From contig JBAIAC010000129.1 of assembly GCA_037349315.1 (NCBI GenBank), positions 310,001 through 374,000 of the forward strand: a stretch of 64,000 bases of DNA. The letters run 5' to 3'. Both the position numbers and the translations under genes were made by a program. Of the stretch, positions 11,025 to 23,629 are shown piece by piece (within the stretch, counting starts at the first letter, position 1; every line of letters starts with the position of its first letter). The notes beneath the pieces are model-generated. The model worked only from the letters and a program-made list of their open reading frames with translations. It did no database searches and was not told the origin of the DNA. The DNA is from Chelydra serpentina. Lineage: Eukaryota; Chordata; Testudines; Chelydridae.

Positions 11025-11262
11025 GGGTTTGTCTACACATCAATTAGACGCCCGCGGCTGGCCTGGGCCAGCTGACTCAGGCTGTGGGGCTCTTTCATTG
11101 CTGTGCAGACTTCCGGGCTTGGACTGAAGCCCATGTTCTAGAACCTTGCGAGGTTGGAGGGTCCCAGAGCTGCCCGAGCCCAGAAGTCTGCACTGCAATG
11201 AAACAGCCCCTTAGCCTGAGCCCTGCGAGCCCAGGTCAACCGGCATGGGCCAGCCAGGGGTT
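11025..11262. mobile_element. DNA-transposon MITE, related to 6604-7440
   Basis: Begins GGGTTTGTCTACACATCAATT and carries self-complementary segments: the block about CTTCCGGGCTTGG, and GAAGTCTGCACTGCAATGAA, which mirrors TTCATTGCTGTGCAGACTTC. The palindromic layout and the GTCTACAC end are typical of turtle MITEs. The right border is approximate. Confidence 0.55.
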
Positions 11263-14200
11263 TTCTTTGCACACCCATGGAATTCAAGGGCAGGCTAGGG
11301 CTAGCACATCAGAGCACCATCAGAAAAGCTTGCTCTCCTTTCCTTCTCCACGCACTCTAGTTGCATAGCAATGTCTCCTCCACATCTGGCTTCCTGGCAT
11401 GAATCATGTTTTGTCTCTGTTGATAAAACAAAGTCACTTTGACATCAAAACCAAAATTTACAATGGACCAACATATGTCTCTTCCCGCCCCCCAGGACTG
11501 TGCCTCCATACAAGTTACAGTGGTGCATGCAGGAAACTTACCGGGCTTTTGGTAGGGCCATCTCATAGGTTTCCCTGGTTTCTCTCACCTCTCCAGCTGG
11601 CTAGGAGAGTGTCTTTTATATGTATTTGCTGGGCAGGTTCTGTTGCACTGCTGTCTGTCCCAGATCGAGCATTTTGGACCTGCTTGTATCCCCTCTAACA
11701 AACAAAAAAGAAATGCAAGGATGTGACGGCTTTAGTTCTGTCCAAGAAGAACTTGGGATTGTGAGCCACATTAGCCGTTAACACATAGTTGTTTGTCTTT
11801 CTCCAATGATTGGTCGAGGCAAAATTCTGAGTTAACCCCAAAATTAGAATTTTGCTTTGGACCAAAACTGGGAATTGTTCTGATTTCATGCGGATTTCCA
11901 TGTGATAAAAGTTGCTCTTTCCCCAGTTCAGTTAGTTGATATGGCAACAGAAAGGAAACTTTTGAATGAAGAAGTTGAGGGCAAGAAGCCAAGGTTTCTG
12001 TTGAAGTACAGGCAGTGGCTTTTGATTGCTAAACAAAGACTCCAAGATGAAGTTATGTTGTGATTGTTGGGGGTAAAACAATAGATCTCCCTGAACAGCC
12101 TCTGGAGAAGAGGAGAATCCCCTTATGGAGTCCCCTGTTTCAATCCAGGCTGGTGCCTTGCTTAGTAGTAGGCTTGTCTAAACCTGATGAGGTTCTTCTG
12201 AACAGTCAGAGCCGGGACCAGCTCTTGGGTGAGGTCTCAAACCCTGAGTCCGGAGTTAATCAACGGTGCTGGGACAGCTTTTATAGTGGGGATGCTGAGA
12301 GCCATCGAACCAAACTATAAACCCTGGATATAATGGAAACCACTTCAAGCCAGGGGATGCGGCAGCACCCCCCGCACCTCTAGTTCCAGCCCCAATCTAA
12401 TCAAATGACTCGTGAGCTCCAAGTTAAAATTCCTCACGGATGTGTCTCTGAGTGACTAAGTCGTGGATAATTCCCCTCCTCAGTCTGCTCAGGAGAGAAA
12501 CTCTCTCACTCTCCTGCTGACTTTATGAGGTTTTTCCCCTGGGGAAATGTAACCTCCTGATGCTTTTGTGGACCTTAGAGGGATGAGAGGAGGTCAGGCA
12601 TTGAGATGTGGTGGATCTGGTTTCAGGGTCACGTGATTCTCCAAGATAAACAGAGATCCCAGTGGCTAGTCTAAAAAGCTCGTTATTTTTAAGGTAATCT
12701 CATCATTTTTGGAGCCTAACTCGTGACGTTTGAATGCTATGGGGTTAGCAATACTGGCACTGGGACTTGCTGTTCAGTGAGGAACGTGACTGACAGGGAC
12801 ATACACATACTGCAAATCCTCTTAGCCACTTTACCAGAAAAGAGTGCAGGAAAGGCCTGAATCTCTCGCTGCCAAGGCAGAAACTGGCTCCTGGGAGAGC
12901 CAGAGGTGACGCCTACTGGGTCAGAAATGTTCAGCTTCTCATTGACCCAATAACAAAGATTGCTGAAGTTCACTGGCCAGTCTTGCTGATGCTGCAGTGA
13001 AGTTTTCTGCCTTTCCACTTAACTAACCTCGATGGAAATGTTAGTCAGACTCAGGCTGGTTCTCTCTGTGTGGTCATTGCCTGCCTGTTTCTCACTAGTT
13101 ACTTTTAGCTTTTTCCAGAAGCCTGCAGACTTCAAGGTCAACCTGAAGTCAAGTCCAGAGGAACTGTGCAATGCTGCCATGCTTTGGAGTCTTCTGATAT
13201 CCGGAGACAAACCCTGGCAGAATATATCACAGCAGCTCGGGCTCGTAGATAGGCTCTAGCCAGGGTGGAGCAGCTTCCAGCATGGCCTGGAAATGCAGGG
13301 CGCTTGCTGAGATGGCTTTGGGTACGGTGACGGTGCCCTTCAAAGGATGCAGGGGCCCAGCTGCTGAATCATTGCGTTGTTTGGAAATGACACAGATGAC
13401 TCGTGTGTAGCTCAGTGGAGGGGCAGGGAGCTCCATGTGAGACTCCTTGAGTAGTGCCAGAGGGAAGTGAGGGATGAGTAATCGGACTTCATAAACAAAT
13501 GCAGCTGGTCCAGAGGGCTGTTCCTGTGTTTCCTCATTCTCGCTCCCCCGGTGTCACGCAGCAGCTCTGCATCCCCCTGCCAGCAGGAGCAGGGGTGCAG
13601 CCCTGGAGTCAGAGGCTGTCGAGCAAACAAGGGGGCCGGGGAGCTTAAGCTTTTAAGAAAGGAAGACGCTAGTTTATGAGGGGTGTTGGCTGGCATCGCA
13701 CAGACACACTTGGCGTGGAAATGTTTCCAGCAAAGGCATTTGAAGGACCCAGGCTCCTATTATCTGTGAGTTGATGAGTCCCCACGGTGACGTGTTGCAC
13801 TCCCAGGAGCCTGCAAACATCCACAGCATCCCTAAGCACTGTTGCATTGTCCAGGCCCTTGGGAGTCTAATTGGCTGGCTGTAGCGGGAAGGAGGGGTTG
13901 ATACTGAGTAATTTCCTCAAAGCTGCCCTGGCGTTTGACTGCTCACGTTTCATGGGAGTCGCTGAAAGCTGTGACCATCAGGTGCTGTTTGGTGACCTGC
14001 GTGAAACCAGTTTGGTGATTGGAGTCCAGTTCCCAGTAGGAAGGTGTGTGCTTCACAAACCCGTCAGAGCTGTTAATACATATGGGTTCTTTTGTTGGCA
14101 GGCTGAGGAGAGAGGCCAAGCATTGAATGGGTTTTGGAGCATGAACTCCCCTTCCACCTCTACAGGGCAGGGGAGAGGAATGTTGGCAGGGGCCGGAGAG

Positions 14201-14532
14201 AGCTGTGTGGTGATGCTGACCATGCTTTGCTTGTTCTGTGGGCATAGGAGTTCAGTCTAAGGGTTAAATGGAAAGTGCTAAGGAACCTTCCCATACGCGT
14301 GTGTACTGCTCCTGCTCTCATCATTTTCTTTTTTTGAAATAGCTCAATATTAAAGCAAGGGCAGAGGCAGCTAAAGCCCTTCACAAAATGAATACGCCAG
14401 GGTAACCAGGAACAGATCCTCCACATGTGCTCTCTGAAATCTAGCACCCTTGCACTGCTTCAGTCTGTGATTCCCCATTCCTTGCTGTGTTGAATTCAAG
14501 TAGATCGCGCTTCCTTCTTGGGCCTTGAGAAA
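11263..14532. other. ST3GAL3 intron, mostly unclassified
   Basis: Over 3 kb without a recognisable exon. A block near 12340-12410, with a GGATGCGGCAGCACCCCC motif, resembles a dispersed turtle DNA-element fragment, but its borders are unclear. Otherwise nothing is called. Confidence 0.45.
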
Positions 14533-14544
14533 CTTACCATGCTA

Positions 14545-14646
14545 AGTTTACCATGTTGCATCCGAAGAAGTGGGTATTGACCCACGAAAGCTTATGCTTC
14601 AATACCTCTGTTAGTCTAGAAGGTGCCACAGGACCCTTTGTCGCTT
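14545..14646. mobile_element. truncated retroposon copy with hammerhead-like core
   Basis: About 100 bp flanked by a perfect 12 bp duplication, CTTACCATGCTA, at 14533-14544 and 14647-14658. It contains only the right arm of the family seen at 7512-7780. CCGAAGA (14562-14568), stem GTGGG/CCCAC with a 6-base loop, GAAA (14586-14589) and then GCTT are all present. Keeping one end while losing the other fits 5' truncation during reverse transcription. Confidence 0.7.
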
Positions 14647-14984
14647 CTTACCATGCTAGATATCATGTGGTCGGGCTAGTGTCACATCCACACACAAGAG
14701 CTCGGAGTGGTGTATGTGCATAGCAGCTCCAGTTTGGATTAGACTTGCTTTCAGCAGGTCTCAATATTGGTTTAGTAGAAACTATTCCAGTCTGCACCAT
14801 TTTAGTGCCAGTGTGGATGGCCTTAGAATAGTTCAGAGAGCCCTGCCACCGTTTTCCCACCGTCTAGCTTGGCCTTCCAAAATCTCCCGGAATCCACTGT
14901 TTCCTCTGTGAAGTGCTTGTACGTGTACATAACAGAATAGGGGCATGCATGTCCTCTGCAGCGGTGCCGGAGATTTCCCTGGCG

Positions 14985-16720
14985 GTACCTGTAGGCACAG
15001 TCCTGCCCACAGCTGAGCTCCTTGTGCTCTACATTGAGAGGATAAATAGGAGAGTTGCGCCGCCCCTCCCTCTGTTCCTTACCGTCTGTGGCCAGTGATT
15101 GGAGCATTTGTGTTCCCTGTGAACAAAACCTTCTCACCTGCTCGTTTATATTCGTCTATCCTTTTCATCACTCCATGCTTTTCAAATCTTTAGTTTAGTT
15201 TAGTTCTTTTTAGTTTTTTTCCAGTCAGCAGGACCTCCAGGCCCTGCCCAGTACCAGGGGAGCCTGTGCCAAGGTCTCTGCGTTTTAAACCTTGCTCAGG
15301 CTGCAGAAAATCTATGCCTGTCAGTGACTCTCATTCTCACTGTCTCAGGGCTTAGGCAAGGGTCACATTGGAGACAGGTGCCCCATTTGTCCTATTTCAG
15401 ACGCAGGGAGGGGAGGAAGGAGAGTCTCACTTACATCCTCATGGAAGCTGCCCTGGCACTGGCATCAGAAGCCCCTCGGTCATCCCAGGGTCGTTCTTTG
15501 ACTGCCTCCTCGTGTGCCCCCCAGCTTTGCCTGCAGACAAGAGCCACAGGAGAACCCTGTCTCTGCGACAGTCTCATTCCAGGCCCATCGCTTCAGAGCA
15601 GCCCCAGCCTCAGACACGCGAGAAGAGATTAGTATTGGGCTCTTCTAAGTCCAGATCCCAGGACACCTCTACAGATGGTCATTCCGGTACTAATGGTAGA
15701 GTGCACCCTCCGGCTTGCTGCTCCTGGTACTGCTTATATAGAGGAACCTGAGCCATCAACTCCTGTTCCCTTCCAGTGACCTTCGAGACTGGCTACCTCT
15801 CCAGTTACCCCTGCTCACAGTCACACCCCTGCTCACAGTTACCCCTGCTCACAGTCACACGTGTCTGTACTGCCTACTACCAAAGCTTATGCTGTGGTCA
15901 GCGACTTGTTTTGTCACCACAGACTCAGGGTGAAGTCCCTCATCTGACACCGGCATAGCTGCTGAGACTATCAGCACCGGTATGTTCTAATTTGAGGCCA
16001 CCAACATTGGGCTTGATACTGCCTCCTTCCACTTCTGATCAGGGGCCATATTCTCCGCACTGCATGTTATTGGTGGCTAGGAAGTCATGCACGCTTCCCC
16101 TGACATCAATATAGATCTCGGTCACTGAGGACCCCACCCAGCGTCACACCACCTGGCTCTCCGAATACTCCCAATTCTTCATCAGACTCTGAGGCAGGCT
16201 GTGGAGGGTGTCGTCACTGAGAGTTAAGAGCTTCCTCCCAATCTCATTCTTGCTCCCACCCATGTCGGTTTGTGAAGACTTCCGCCAGGGGGTCATGACG
16301 CTGGGGCCAGACATGCCTGGGGACTGGTACCTTACCAGACCCCTCCATTGCCCTATTGGATACCCAAGGGGATGCTTCCAGGATTCATGTCTACATCACT
16401 AGACCTCAGACGAGTAGTTCCCTCAGGAGAGACACTTCTCCTTGGGGATTCTGATGGAAATGCAACAAACCACCGAGGACCTCCCCTTTGAGGGATGTGC
16501 ATTGTTCTCATCTAAAACAGATGAGGCCATTGTACACGCTGAGGGACTCTGCCATCGGCTTCCAATGCGAAAGAACAGAAAGAGGGTGGGAAGGCTCCAC
16601 CCTTTATACCTTCGCTTCAGAGCACAAGGAGCTCGACTGTGGGCAGGACTGTGAAAACCATGAGGGAAAAATCTGGCAGAGTGCACAGGATACTCACACA
16701 ACTACAGTGTAATGGACGTA
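14985..16720. mobile_element. possible DIRS-like retroelement remnant with inverted ends
   Basis: A block around GAGCTCCTTGTGCTCT at about 15019 (+ strand) recurs inverted at about 16620-16635, each followed outward-in by a TATA-like, GC-rich stretch. Between them, degenerate frames (for example around 15330-15640) carry a cysteine-rich stretch and serine-rich segments that remind me of DIRS gag proteins. Inverted terminal repeats are a known DIRS feature. No reverse transcriptase or recombinase is visible, so this would be internally deleted. The call rests on weak similarity. Confidence 0.35.
15805..15860. repeat. short tandem repeat, 16-18 bp units
   Basis: Units TTACCCCTGCTCACAG (15805-15820), TCACACCCCTGCTCACAG (15821-15838) and TTACCCCTGCTCACAG (15839-15854) follow in tandem, with a partial fourth. 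It lies inside the DIRS-like remnant. Confidence 0.8.
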
Positions 16721-18007
16721 CGCAGCACATCTCAAAGAACAACAGTTATGAGACAATAACACTTTTTTCTGGGATCCAAGCCAATAAATATGGGTTAGGT
16801 ACCCAAAAGGCATTACAGCTGAAGATGTGTAGAGCAGCCCTGGTATGGACATGGGGCAAAACTGCAATGGTCCAGAACGCAAATTGGCATCGCTAGTGGG
16901 AACACACTGTTTGTGGATACACTGGTGCAGTCTCACTGATTCAGTTCTCTAGCACAGCCACAGCCTTACTCTTACATTATCCAACACTTCAAGTCTTCCA
17001 GAGAGGCTATTCCTCTGGTTGGCATTACTTTTCTGGGCTACAAAATTGTCTGCCATGCAATTTAGGAAGTTCTTGAGTCTGAATGTTGGGTTGTGATTGT
17101 TCTTAAGCAAAGCTCTCCCCCATTGCCAGTCGTGGTGCTCTGTAATAGATGACCAGAATCATTTGTTGTTGTTCTTCCATCCTTCCTTGTATCATTACAC
17201 TGAGTTTCACCACCTGGCCCTTTACTCCCACACAGCTCTCCCAGTGCACCTTTATCCTGTCCTGCAGGAGAGGCTGCTCATTTAAGTGGTGGGATGAGGA
17301 AAATGGGGGATTTCATGATAAGTGCTGTAGTCAGATGTAACCGGTATGCTGTACAGTATAGTATGGGTTTGACTGGAACATACCAGACACCACTGGATGT
17401 TGGCTAGAAAGGTGACAAAATAAATCTCAGCTGAGTTCATTATCCATGTGATGATTAGCTGGGTGGTTTTGCTGTCTGAAAAGTTGGAAGTGGACTCTGC
17501 AGCTCATGAGAGATTGCCCTTTTATGCTTTTCTGGGAGATAGCATGGGAATTGCAACCCTCATAACGCATGTGTTCCAGCAAATGTCAAAGTCTGAGCCA
17601 TGCCAAGTAGTGGCCTGTGGCATGGGGCCTTCTATGGTCACAAGTAGTCCAGCACTGTCACAGGAAGGTGTGCAGGAGACCAGTGGCAGTGCTGGAGAGG
17701 AAGTTGGTAGACAGCTGTTGTGATCAGGGCAGCAGGAATCCTTCAAAGGAAGCAAAATAGAATAAAAAGGGCTGTTTTGGTGGTAAAATGTCTGTCTTTT
17801 GTAGTAAAAACAACCAGCGTGGTTTCAAAGCCTCCTCCTGTGGTAAATCTCAGATTCTACCAGTGAGGTGGGTGGCTGGCAGGGACCACCATCGTTGCTG
17901 ATATCCCTTGTTCAGAACAACCCCCATCCTGCTAATGGAGCGCATGGCCTTTGTCTCGGTTACCTCCACTTGTTAGTTACACCACCTTGTTGTGTCTTTT
18001 CTTACTT
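16721..18007. other. ST3GAL3 intron, no feature recognised
   Basis: No exon or repeat could be identified in this 1.3 kb stretch. Confidence 0.45.
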
Positions 18008-18115
18008 TAGATTGTAAACTCTTTGGGGCAGGGACTCCCACTTATATGTATATACAGCATCTAGCGTGATGTGGTTCAGATACTCTGCGGTCTGCTGTAC
18101 TGTGAATAATACATA
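18008..18115 (+). repeat. ancient L2-like LINE 3'-end fragment
   Basis: Contains AGATTGTAAACTCTTTGGGG and CAGGGACT, followed by a TACAGCATCTAGC block. This is the conserved 3' end of an old LINE (L2/CR1-L3 type) common in amniotes. It ends in an A/T-rich tail with AATAAT. Confidence 0.55.
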
Positions 18116-18695
18116 ACAGGTTTTCTTTACTAGGCAAATTCTCATTTTAAAGGGACTCCCCTAAATGTGCCAAATGCAATTCCGATCCCCCTGTAGTAGA
18201 CGATCTCCATCAGGCACCCATTTATGTTAGTGTGTGAGTGGTCGTTAGATTTCACTCTAGTGAATCTTTTTTAACATTACAATGCCTTTGTGGCGTGAAT
18301 TCTAAGTTGGTGCAACTTGCACTTTCTTCTGGCTCCTTCAACATGCATGAGACACCAATTTAGACTGTGTTAGACTTGCTTATTCACACTCGTATCCCCT
18401 TATCAATGACATGTAACTTACACATCACCTCTGAATGTGGTACCCGAGACCCCCTTGAGTTCAAGTATCTCACACCCTGAGGGTCTAGACTTAGAGCAGC
18501 TACTAGGAGGATATCGGAACATGTAAATTTCAGTGGGTTACTGCTAATCCTAACAGACACTTACCGTCAGCTCCTCGGAGTGTAAGTTACTCGTAGACTC
18601 CTGACTTACTCCACCTTGCACATAATCTTCGTTAAAGGTGAAAACTTGTTTGAAATGGTCTGACCTTTCTAATGCCTTCTTTCCTTTCTCCCCAG

Positions 18696-18759
18696 ATAAT
18701 CTGATCAAAGCCATCCTGTCAGCAACCAAAGAGTATCGCCTCACTCCAGCCCTTGACAG
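18696..18759 (+). CDS. ST3GAL3: ST3GAL3 internal exon (stem of catalytic domain)
   Basis: A 64 bp exon reading (D)NLIKAILSATKEYRLTPALD, which matches the ST3GAL3 segment after GIKGQ. It supplies the last two bases of the split aspartate codon and ends with AG, the first two bases of a serine codon completed at 26496. The acceptor is a pyrimidine tract ending CCCCAG and the donor is GTAAGG. The segment lies just before the sialylmotif L cysteine-rich start. Its identity is secured by frame continuity with both neighbouring exons. Confidence 0.93.
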
Positions 18760-19366
18760 GTAAGGCCAGACCCTTCTGAAGCAGAAGGAGCAAATAGTGA
18801 CACTTCATCACATTTCCTAAACACAGTCTCCCAGGAATTGCCTGTGCTTTGGACATAGGTCAGGAGCTGTGAATAGAGTTCTCGTTCCAGTGAACTCTGG
18901 AAGCTTTGTTAGCTCAAATATACAAAGAGTACGTTTACATTTTGACGGCTTCCTAATGGTTTGTTTCTAAAAGCACAAAAGTAGCGTGCACCATTGCATA
19001 GCTACACCCTCCCCCCCATCCCCCAGCAAGGTACTGGCAACACAACCAAATCATGGGTATTCAAACACACAAAAAGGGGTGTAGCTTGTTCTGCCAAGAA
19101 CAGTTCACTAATATCTCACTCTTAAAGCTGGTAGGTGTGACTGCAGTGGTTGAGTTGGTGACAAGATGGATGTAGGAACTTTCCTGGGGACTTGGAGGTT
19201 TGAGCTGGTGTAATGCATATTTGTGTATTCAGAACAAGCTCCTTCAGACTTTCTGGTCCAGTCGTAGAGCTTGTTCTGGAAAATACTTGGCATGTTTATA
19301 ATCAGCTGTCTGATCCTTTACCCTCTTGCATTTTGACCCTTCCCTTCTTGTTTGACCTTCAGCCTT
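18760..19366. other. ST3GAL3 intron, no feature recognised
   Basis: About 600 bp of unclassified intron with a short C-rich tract near 19008-19024. Confidence 0.5.
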
Positions 19367-20599
19367 GAATCATAGGCGATTAGGGTTGGAAGAGACCTCA
19401 GGAGGTCATCTAGTCCAATCCCCTGCTCAAAGCAGAACCAACACCAACTAAATCATCCCAGCCAGGGCTTTGTCAAGCCGGGCCTTAAAAACCTCTAAGG
19501 AAGGAGATTCCACCACCTCCCTAGGTAACCCATTCCAGTGCTTCACCACCCTCCTAGTGAAATAGTGTTTCCTAATATCCAACCTAGACCTCCCCCTCTG
19601 CAACTTGAGACCATTACTCCTTGTTCTGTCATCTGCCACCACTGAGAACAGCCGAGCTCCATCCTCTTTGGAACCCCCCTTCAGGTAGTTGAAGGCTGCT
19701 ATCAAATCCCGCATCACTCTTCTCTTCTGCAGACTAAATAATCCCAGTTCCCTCAGCCTCTCCTCATAAGTCATGTGCCCCAGCCCCCTAATCATTTTCG
19801 TTGTCTTCCGCTGGACTCTCTCCAATTTGTCCACATCCTTTCTGTAGTAGGGGGCCCAAAACTGGATGCAGTACTCCAGATGTGGCCTCACCCGTGCCGA
19901 ATAGAGGGGAATAATCACTTCCCTCGATCTGCTGGCAATGCTCCTACTAATGCAGCCCAATATGCCATTGGCCTTCTTGGCAACAAGGGCACACTGTTGA
20001 CTCATATCCAGCTTCTTGTCCACTGTAATCCCCAGGTCCTTTTCTGCAGAACTGCCACTTAGCCAGTCGGTCCCCAGCCTGTAGCGGTGCATGGGATTCT
20101 TCCATCCTAAGTGAGGGACTCTGCACTTGTCCTTGTTGAACCTCATCACATTTCTTTTAGCCCAATCCTCCAATTTGTCTCGGTCACTCTGGACCCTATC
20201 CCTACCTTCCAGCATATCTACCTCTCCCCCCAGCTTAGTCCACGAATTTGCTGAGGGTGCAATCCATCCCATCCTCCAGATCATTAATGAAGATGTTGAA
20301 CAAAACCGGCCCCGGCACAGACCCCCTGGGGCACTCCACTCGATACTGGCTGCCAACTAGACATGGAGCCATTGATCACTACCCGTTGAGCCCAACGATC
20401 TAGCCAGTTTTCTATCCACCTTATAGTCCAGTCATCCAATCCATACTTTTCTGGCTTGCTGGCAAGAATACTGTGGGAGACGGTATCATAAGCTTTGCTA
20501 AAGTCAGGATATATCACATCCACGGCTTTCCCCTCATCCACAGAGCCAGTTATCTCATCATAGAAGGAAATCAGGTTGGTCAGGCATGACTTGCCCTTT
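19367..20599 (-). pseudogene. 5'-truncated CR1 LINE with broken ORF2 (RT domain)
   Basis: On the minus strand this is the 3' 1.2 kb of a CR1, closely related to the intact copy at 36952-41648. Codons read FSKAYDTVSHSIL, SGVPQG, then after frameshifts [16 protein letters not shown] and the carboxy terminus ending LDKALAGMI at 19448. At least two frameshifts fall between 20284 and 20356 and remove the FADD catalytic motif. The 5' truncation is at about 20599. The 3' end carries the standard ATTCTATG-like terminus, here CCTATGATTC. Confidence 0.9.
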
Positions 20600-21599
20600 G
20601 ATTAACTCCCTCAACTAAGTGTCAATTTCTGGACCTGGTGTAAATTTTTTCAGACGCTCTTAGGTGAGTTAGGAGCTTTTGAAAAATGTTAGCCCTGTTC
20701 TTTACTGAACATGCTTTGATCTCACACTAAAAGTTCTTGCTTTCTGAACAATTCGTTTTTTGCCTTCTGAGCTCCCAATCAGACTTTTCACGACCACCAA
20801 ACTTATCAGCATTCCTGATATCTCTGCAGCTGTCAGCTGCCTCCCCACTCCCCTCTGCTCCATTGCTAGCAGAGCAGTCGCTCTGCTGTCGTTAAGGTGG
20901 AGAGTTGCTTATTGTTTAAAATATGACTATTCTAGGTGCTCTGAAATGCACATCTGGATCTAAAATCTGCTGACTCCGATTAGCCTGAAATTCCCTGTGC
21001 CACATGGGAGTGTGGGGTGGGCAGGCTCAGTGGTCCAAATCTGGGGTTCTTTAAGAAAGGGGCTCTTGAGATACAGCCCCCTTTTTAAAAAATCATGTGT
21101 TTAGAAAATCACCTGGTTCTTAAGAGGGGTTTTTTGGCTCACACCTGGGGCTCAAACAGTTGCTCCGATCCTCCCCAAACTGATCTCACCCACTCGGGAA
21201 TGATCTCCGGTAGTGCACGGCTTGCTCTGCTCCTTTGGGGAAGCGATATTTCCAAAGGTGTTGTAATTCCAGCTCACTTTGAACTGACCTGACACACTAC
21301 AGACGGTGACGTGCGAAGGTGCCACAGGACTGGTGCTCTTTTGCAGGTCAGAGGCTTTGCAGGCAGAAATGTCACAGTAACTGGGTGGCTCGAGGTGACA
21401 TGCTGTGGCCTTTTAACCTGAGCAGCATCCATGGCCTATGATTTTGAGTGCTATCCGTGGCAGCTTTTTGAGACTGTTGTGCATGATATTATGTCTCTGC
21501 CTGCGTTCATTAGAAACTTCTTTAGGACGTTTTTCCCTGAGACCAAAACTTCCGGTTTAAGAGCCAATATTTCAGAGTTCTCTAAAGTCCACATCAGAC
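20600..21599. other. ST3GAL3 intron, no feature recognised
   Basis: About 1 kb with no recognisable repeat or exon. Confidence 0.5.
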
Positions 21600-21828
21600 T
21601 CTGATTCTACTTTAGATGTGTTGTCAAGGAAATTAGGGGAGAGGGCGCCACAGCCTGAGCCCCACTGCCCTGGTTGGGGGGAGAGGGGGCCACAGCCTGA
21701 GCCCTGCCATCCCGGGTGGGGGTGGAGCTTGGGCTTCAGCTTCTGCCCCAGGTCCCAGTAAGTCTAATGCTGGTCCTGGCAAACCCATTAAAATTAGGGT
21801 CCCGACCCACAGTTTGAGAACTGCTGTT
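21600..21828. repeat. probable hAT-type MITE fragment
   Basis: Two GCCACAGCCTGAGCCC blocks (about 21648 and 21689) are followed by CCACAGTTTGAGAACTGCTG. This resembles the end of turtle hAT MITEs, whose consensus reads like the one at 55056-55400. No duplication was found. Confidence 0.4.
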
Positions 21829-22805
21829 CTTGGGTCACAAATCTGAGGAACTGTCCCAGATTGAGATGTCAATGGAGGAGGTTTTGGAACTAATTAATAA
21901 GTTAAAAAGTCATACGTCGCCCCAACCTGATGGTATCACCCAAGACTTCTGAAGGAACCCAAATATGAACTTACAGAACCAACTGATATGTAACCTATTG
22001 CTTAAATCAGCTCCTGTATCAGATGACTGGCAGATAGCTAATGTGAGGCCAATTTTTAAAAAAAGGCTCCAGAGGTGATCCCGGCAATTACAGGCTGCTA
22101 AGCCTGACTTCAGTACCAGGCAAATAGGTTGAAACTGTAGCAAAGAATGGAATTATCAGCCACATAGATGAACACAATATGGTAGGGAAGAGCCAACATG
22201 GCTTTGTAAAAGGAAATCATGCTTCAGAATTCTTTGAGGGGATCAACAAACGTGGATAAGAGTGAAACAATGGATATAGTGTACTTGGACTTTCAGAAAG
22301 CCTTTGACAAGGTCCCTCACCTAAGGCTGTTAAGCAAAGTAAGCCATCGTGGGATTAAAGGGAAGGTCCTCTAATGGATCAGTAATTGGTTAAAAGATAA
22401 GAATCAAATGGTAGGAATAAGTGGTCAGTTTTCACAGTGAAAAGAAGTAAATAGCGGAGTCCCCCAAGGGTCTGTTCTGGGGCCAGTGCTGTTCAACATA
22501 TTCGTAAGTGATCTGGAAAAAGGGGTAAACAGGGCGGTGTTGGCAAAGTTTGCAGATACTAAATTACTCATAATATTTCAGTTCAAAGCAGACTGCGAAG
22601 ACTTACAAAGGGATCTCACTCAACTGGGTGGCTGGGCAACAAAATAGCTGATGAAATTCAATGTTGATAAATGCAAAGTAATGCATATTGGAAAACATAA
22701 TCCCAACTATACATACAAAATGATGGGGTCGAAATTAGCTGTTACCACTCAAGAAAGAGATCTTGGACTCATTGTGGATAGTTCTCTGAAAACATCCACT
22801 CAGTG
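21829..22805 (+). pseudogene. CR1 LINE ORF2 fragment, both ends truncated
   Basis: Nearly parallel to the CR1 copy at 31904-34388, from the block before MEEVLELINKLK through the reverse transcriptase: [35 protein letters not shown] sequence and the FADT position where FADD would be. It stops just after the DSSLKTSTQC segment. Stops and frameshifts abound, so it is an old dead copy of a subfamily distinct from the intact CR1 at 36952. Confidence 0.85.
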
Positions 22806-23629
22806 TGGTCAGGGTCATCAGTGTGGTTAGATGTTGATAGATGTTTGGCTGCATGTGTGTTTCTTTTGTGTACCACTCCAGCCCTGTGCAGACAACTGGC
22901 ATGGCAGACCTCGAGTGAACTGCCCAGTGACCACAAGATTTGTTAATGGATGAAGGCACCCAGCTAGGTTTATTGTCAATGAAGCACTGTACTAGTATTC
23001 CGCAGACTTTATTGGACCACTAATACATATATGCCCATAACAGTGGACCAGCTTAGTGAACAGCGGGACTTTCCGTTCCTCCCTAAGCCAGATAAAGATA
23101 CTTCCTTTGAGATACATTTTATACCCCGATACAAACAAGTTAGTACTGCCCCTCTGACATAGTTACTGCCCCCTTACGTGGCTAGTTATCGCCCATTACC
23201 TTGTACATGTTGGTCTGATTAAAACATCTCTCTCCGTACTGTCCTCCTGACCTTATTTTTTAGGAGGGGTCAGTGTGTACCTGTTATCCTTGAGGAATGT
23301 GTTTGTACCATCCTTGATGTCGGAATGTTCTGGTACCACTTAATATCGGGGTGTGTTTGTGTAAGTACTCTGGAACTAGCGCTTGTTAGGAATGTGTATT
23401 TCTGCAATATCAGCCCTGTTATTGCCAAATTCTTTAAGACCGTCTTGCCTCATACCAGGCCTCTAATACAAGGGCTTTTGTCTCAGACTCTCTTCTTACT
23501 ACAGGGATTAACACTGACTACTTCCTCTGCTCCTTGCCTCATGTGCTGGCTATTACCAGAGAAAGTCCTGCCACTGCTTTCTCCGCGTCATTTAGAAAAT
23601 ATATCTCTTCCTTTCTGTCCCATTGTCTA
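22806..23629. other. unclassified, possibly LTR-derived
   Basis: Moderately A/T-rich sequence with several polyadenylation-like and TATA-like words (for example TTTTATACCCC near 23119). The texture is that of a retroviral LTR, but no paired ends or duplication were identified. No coding content. Confidence 0.3.
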
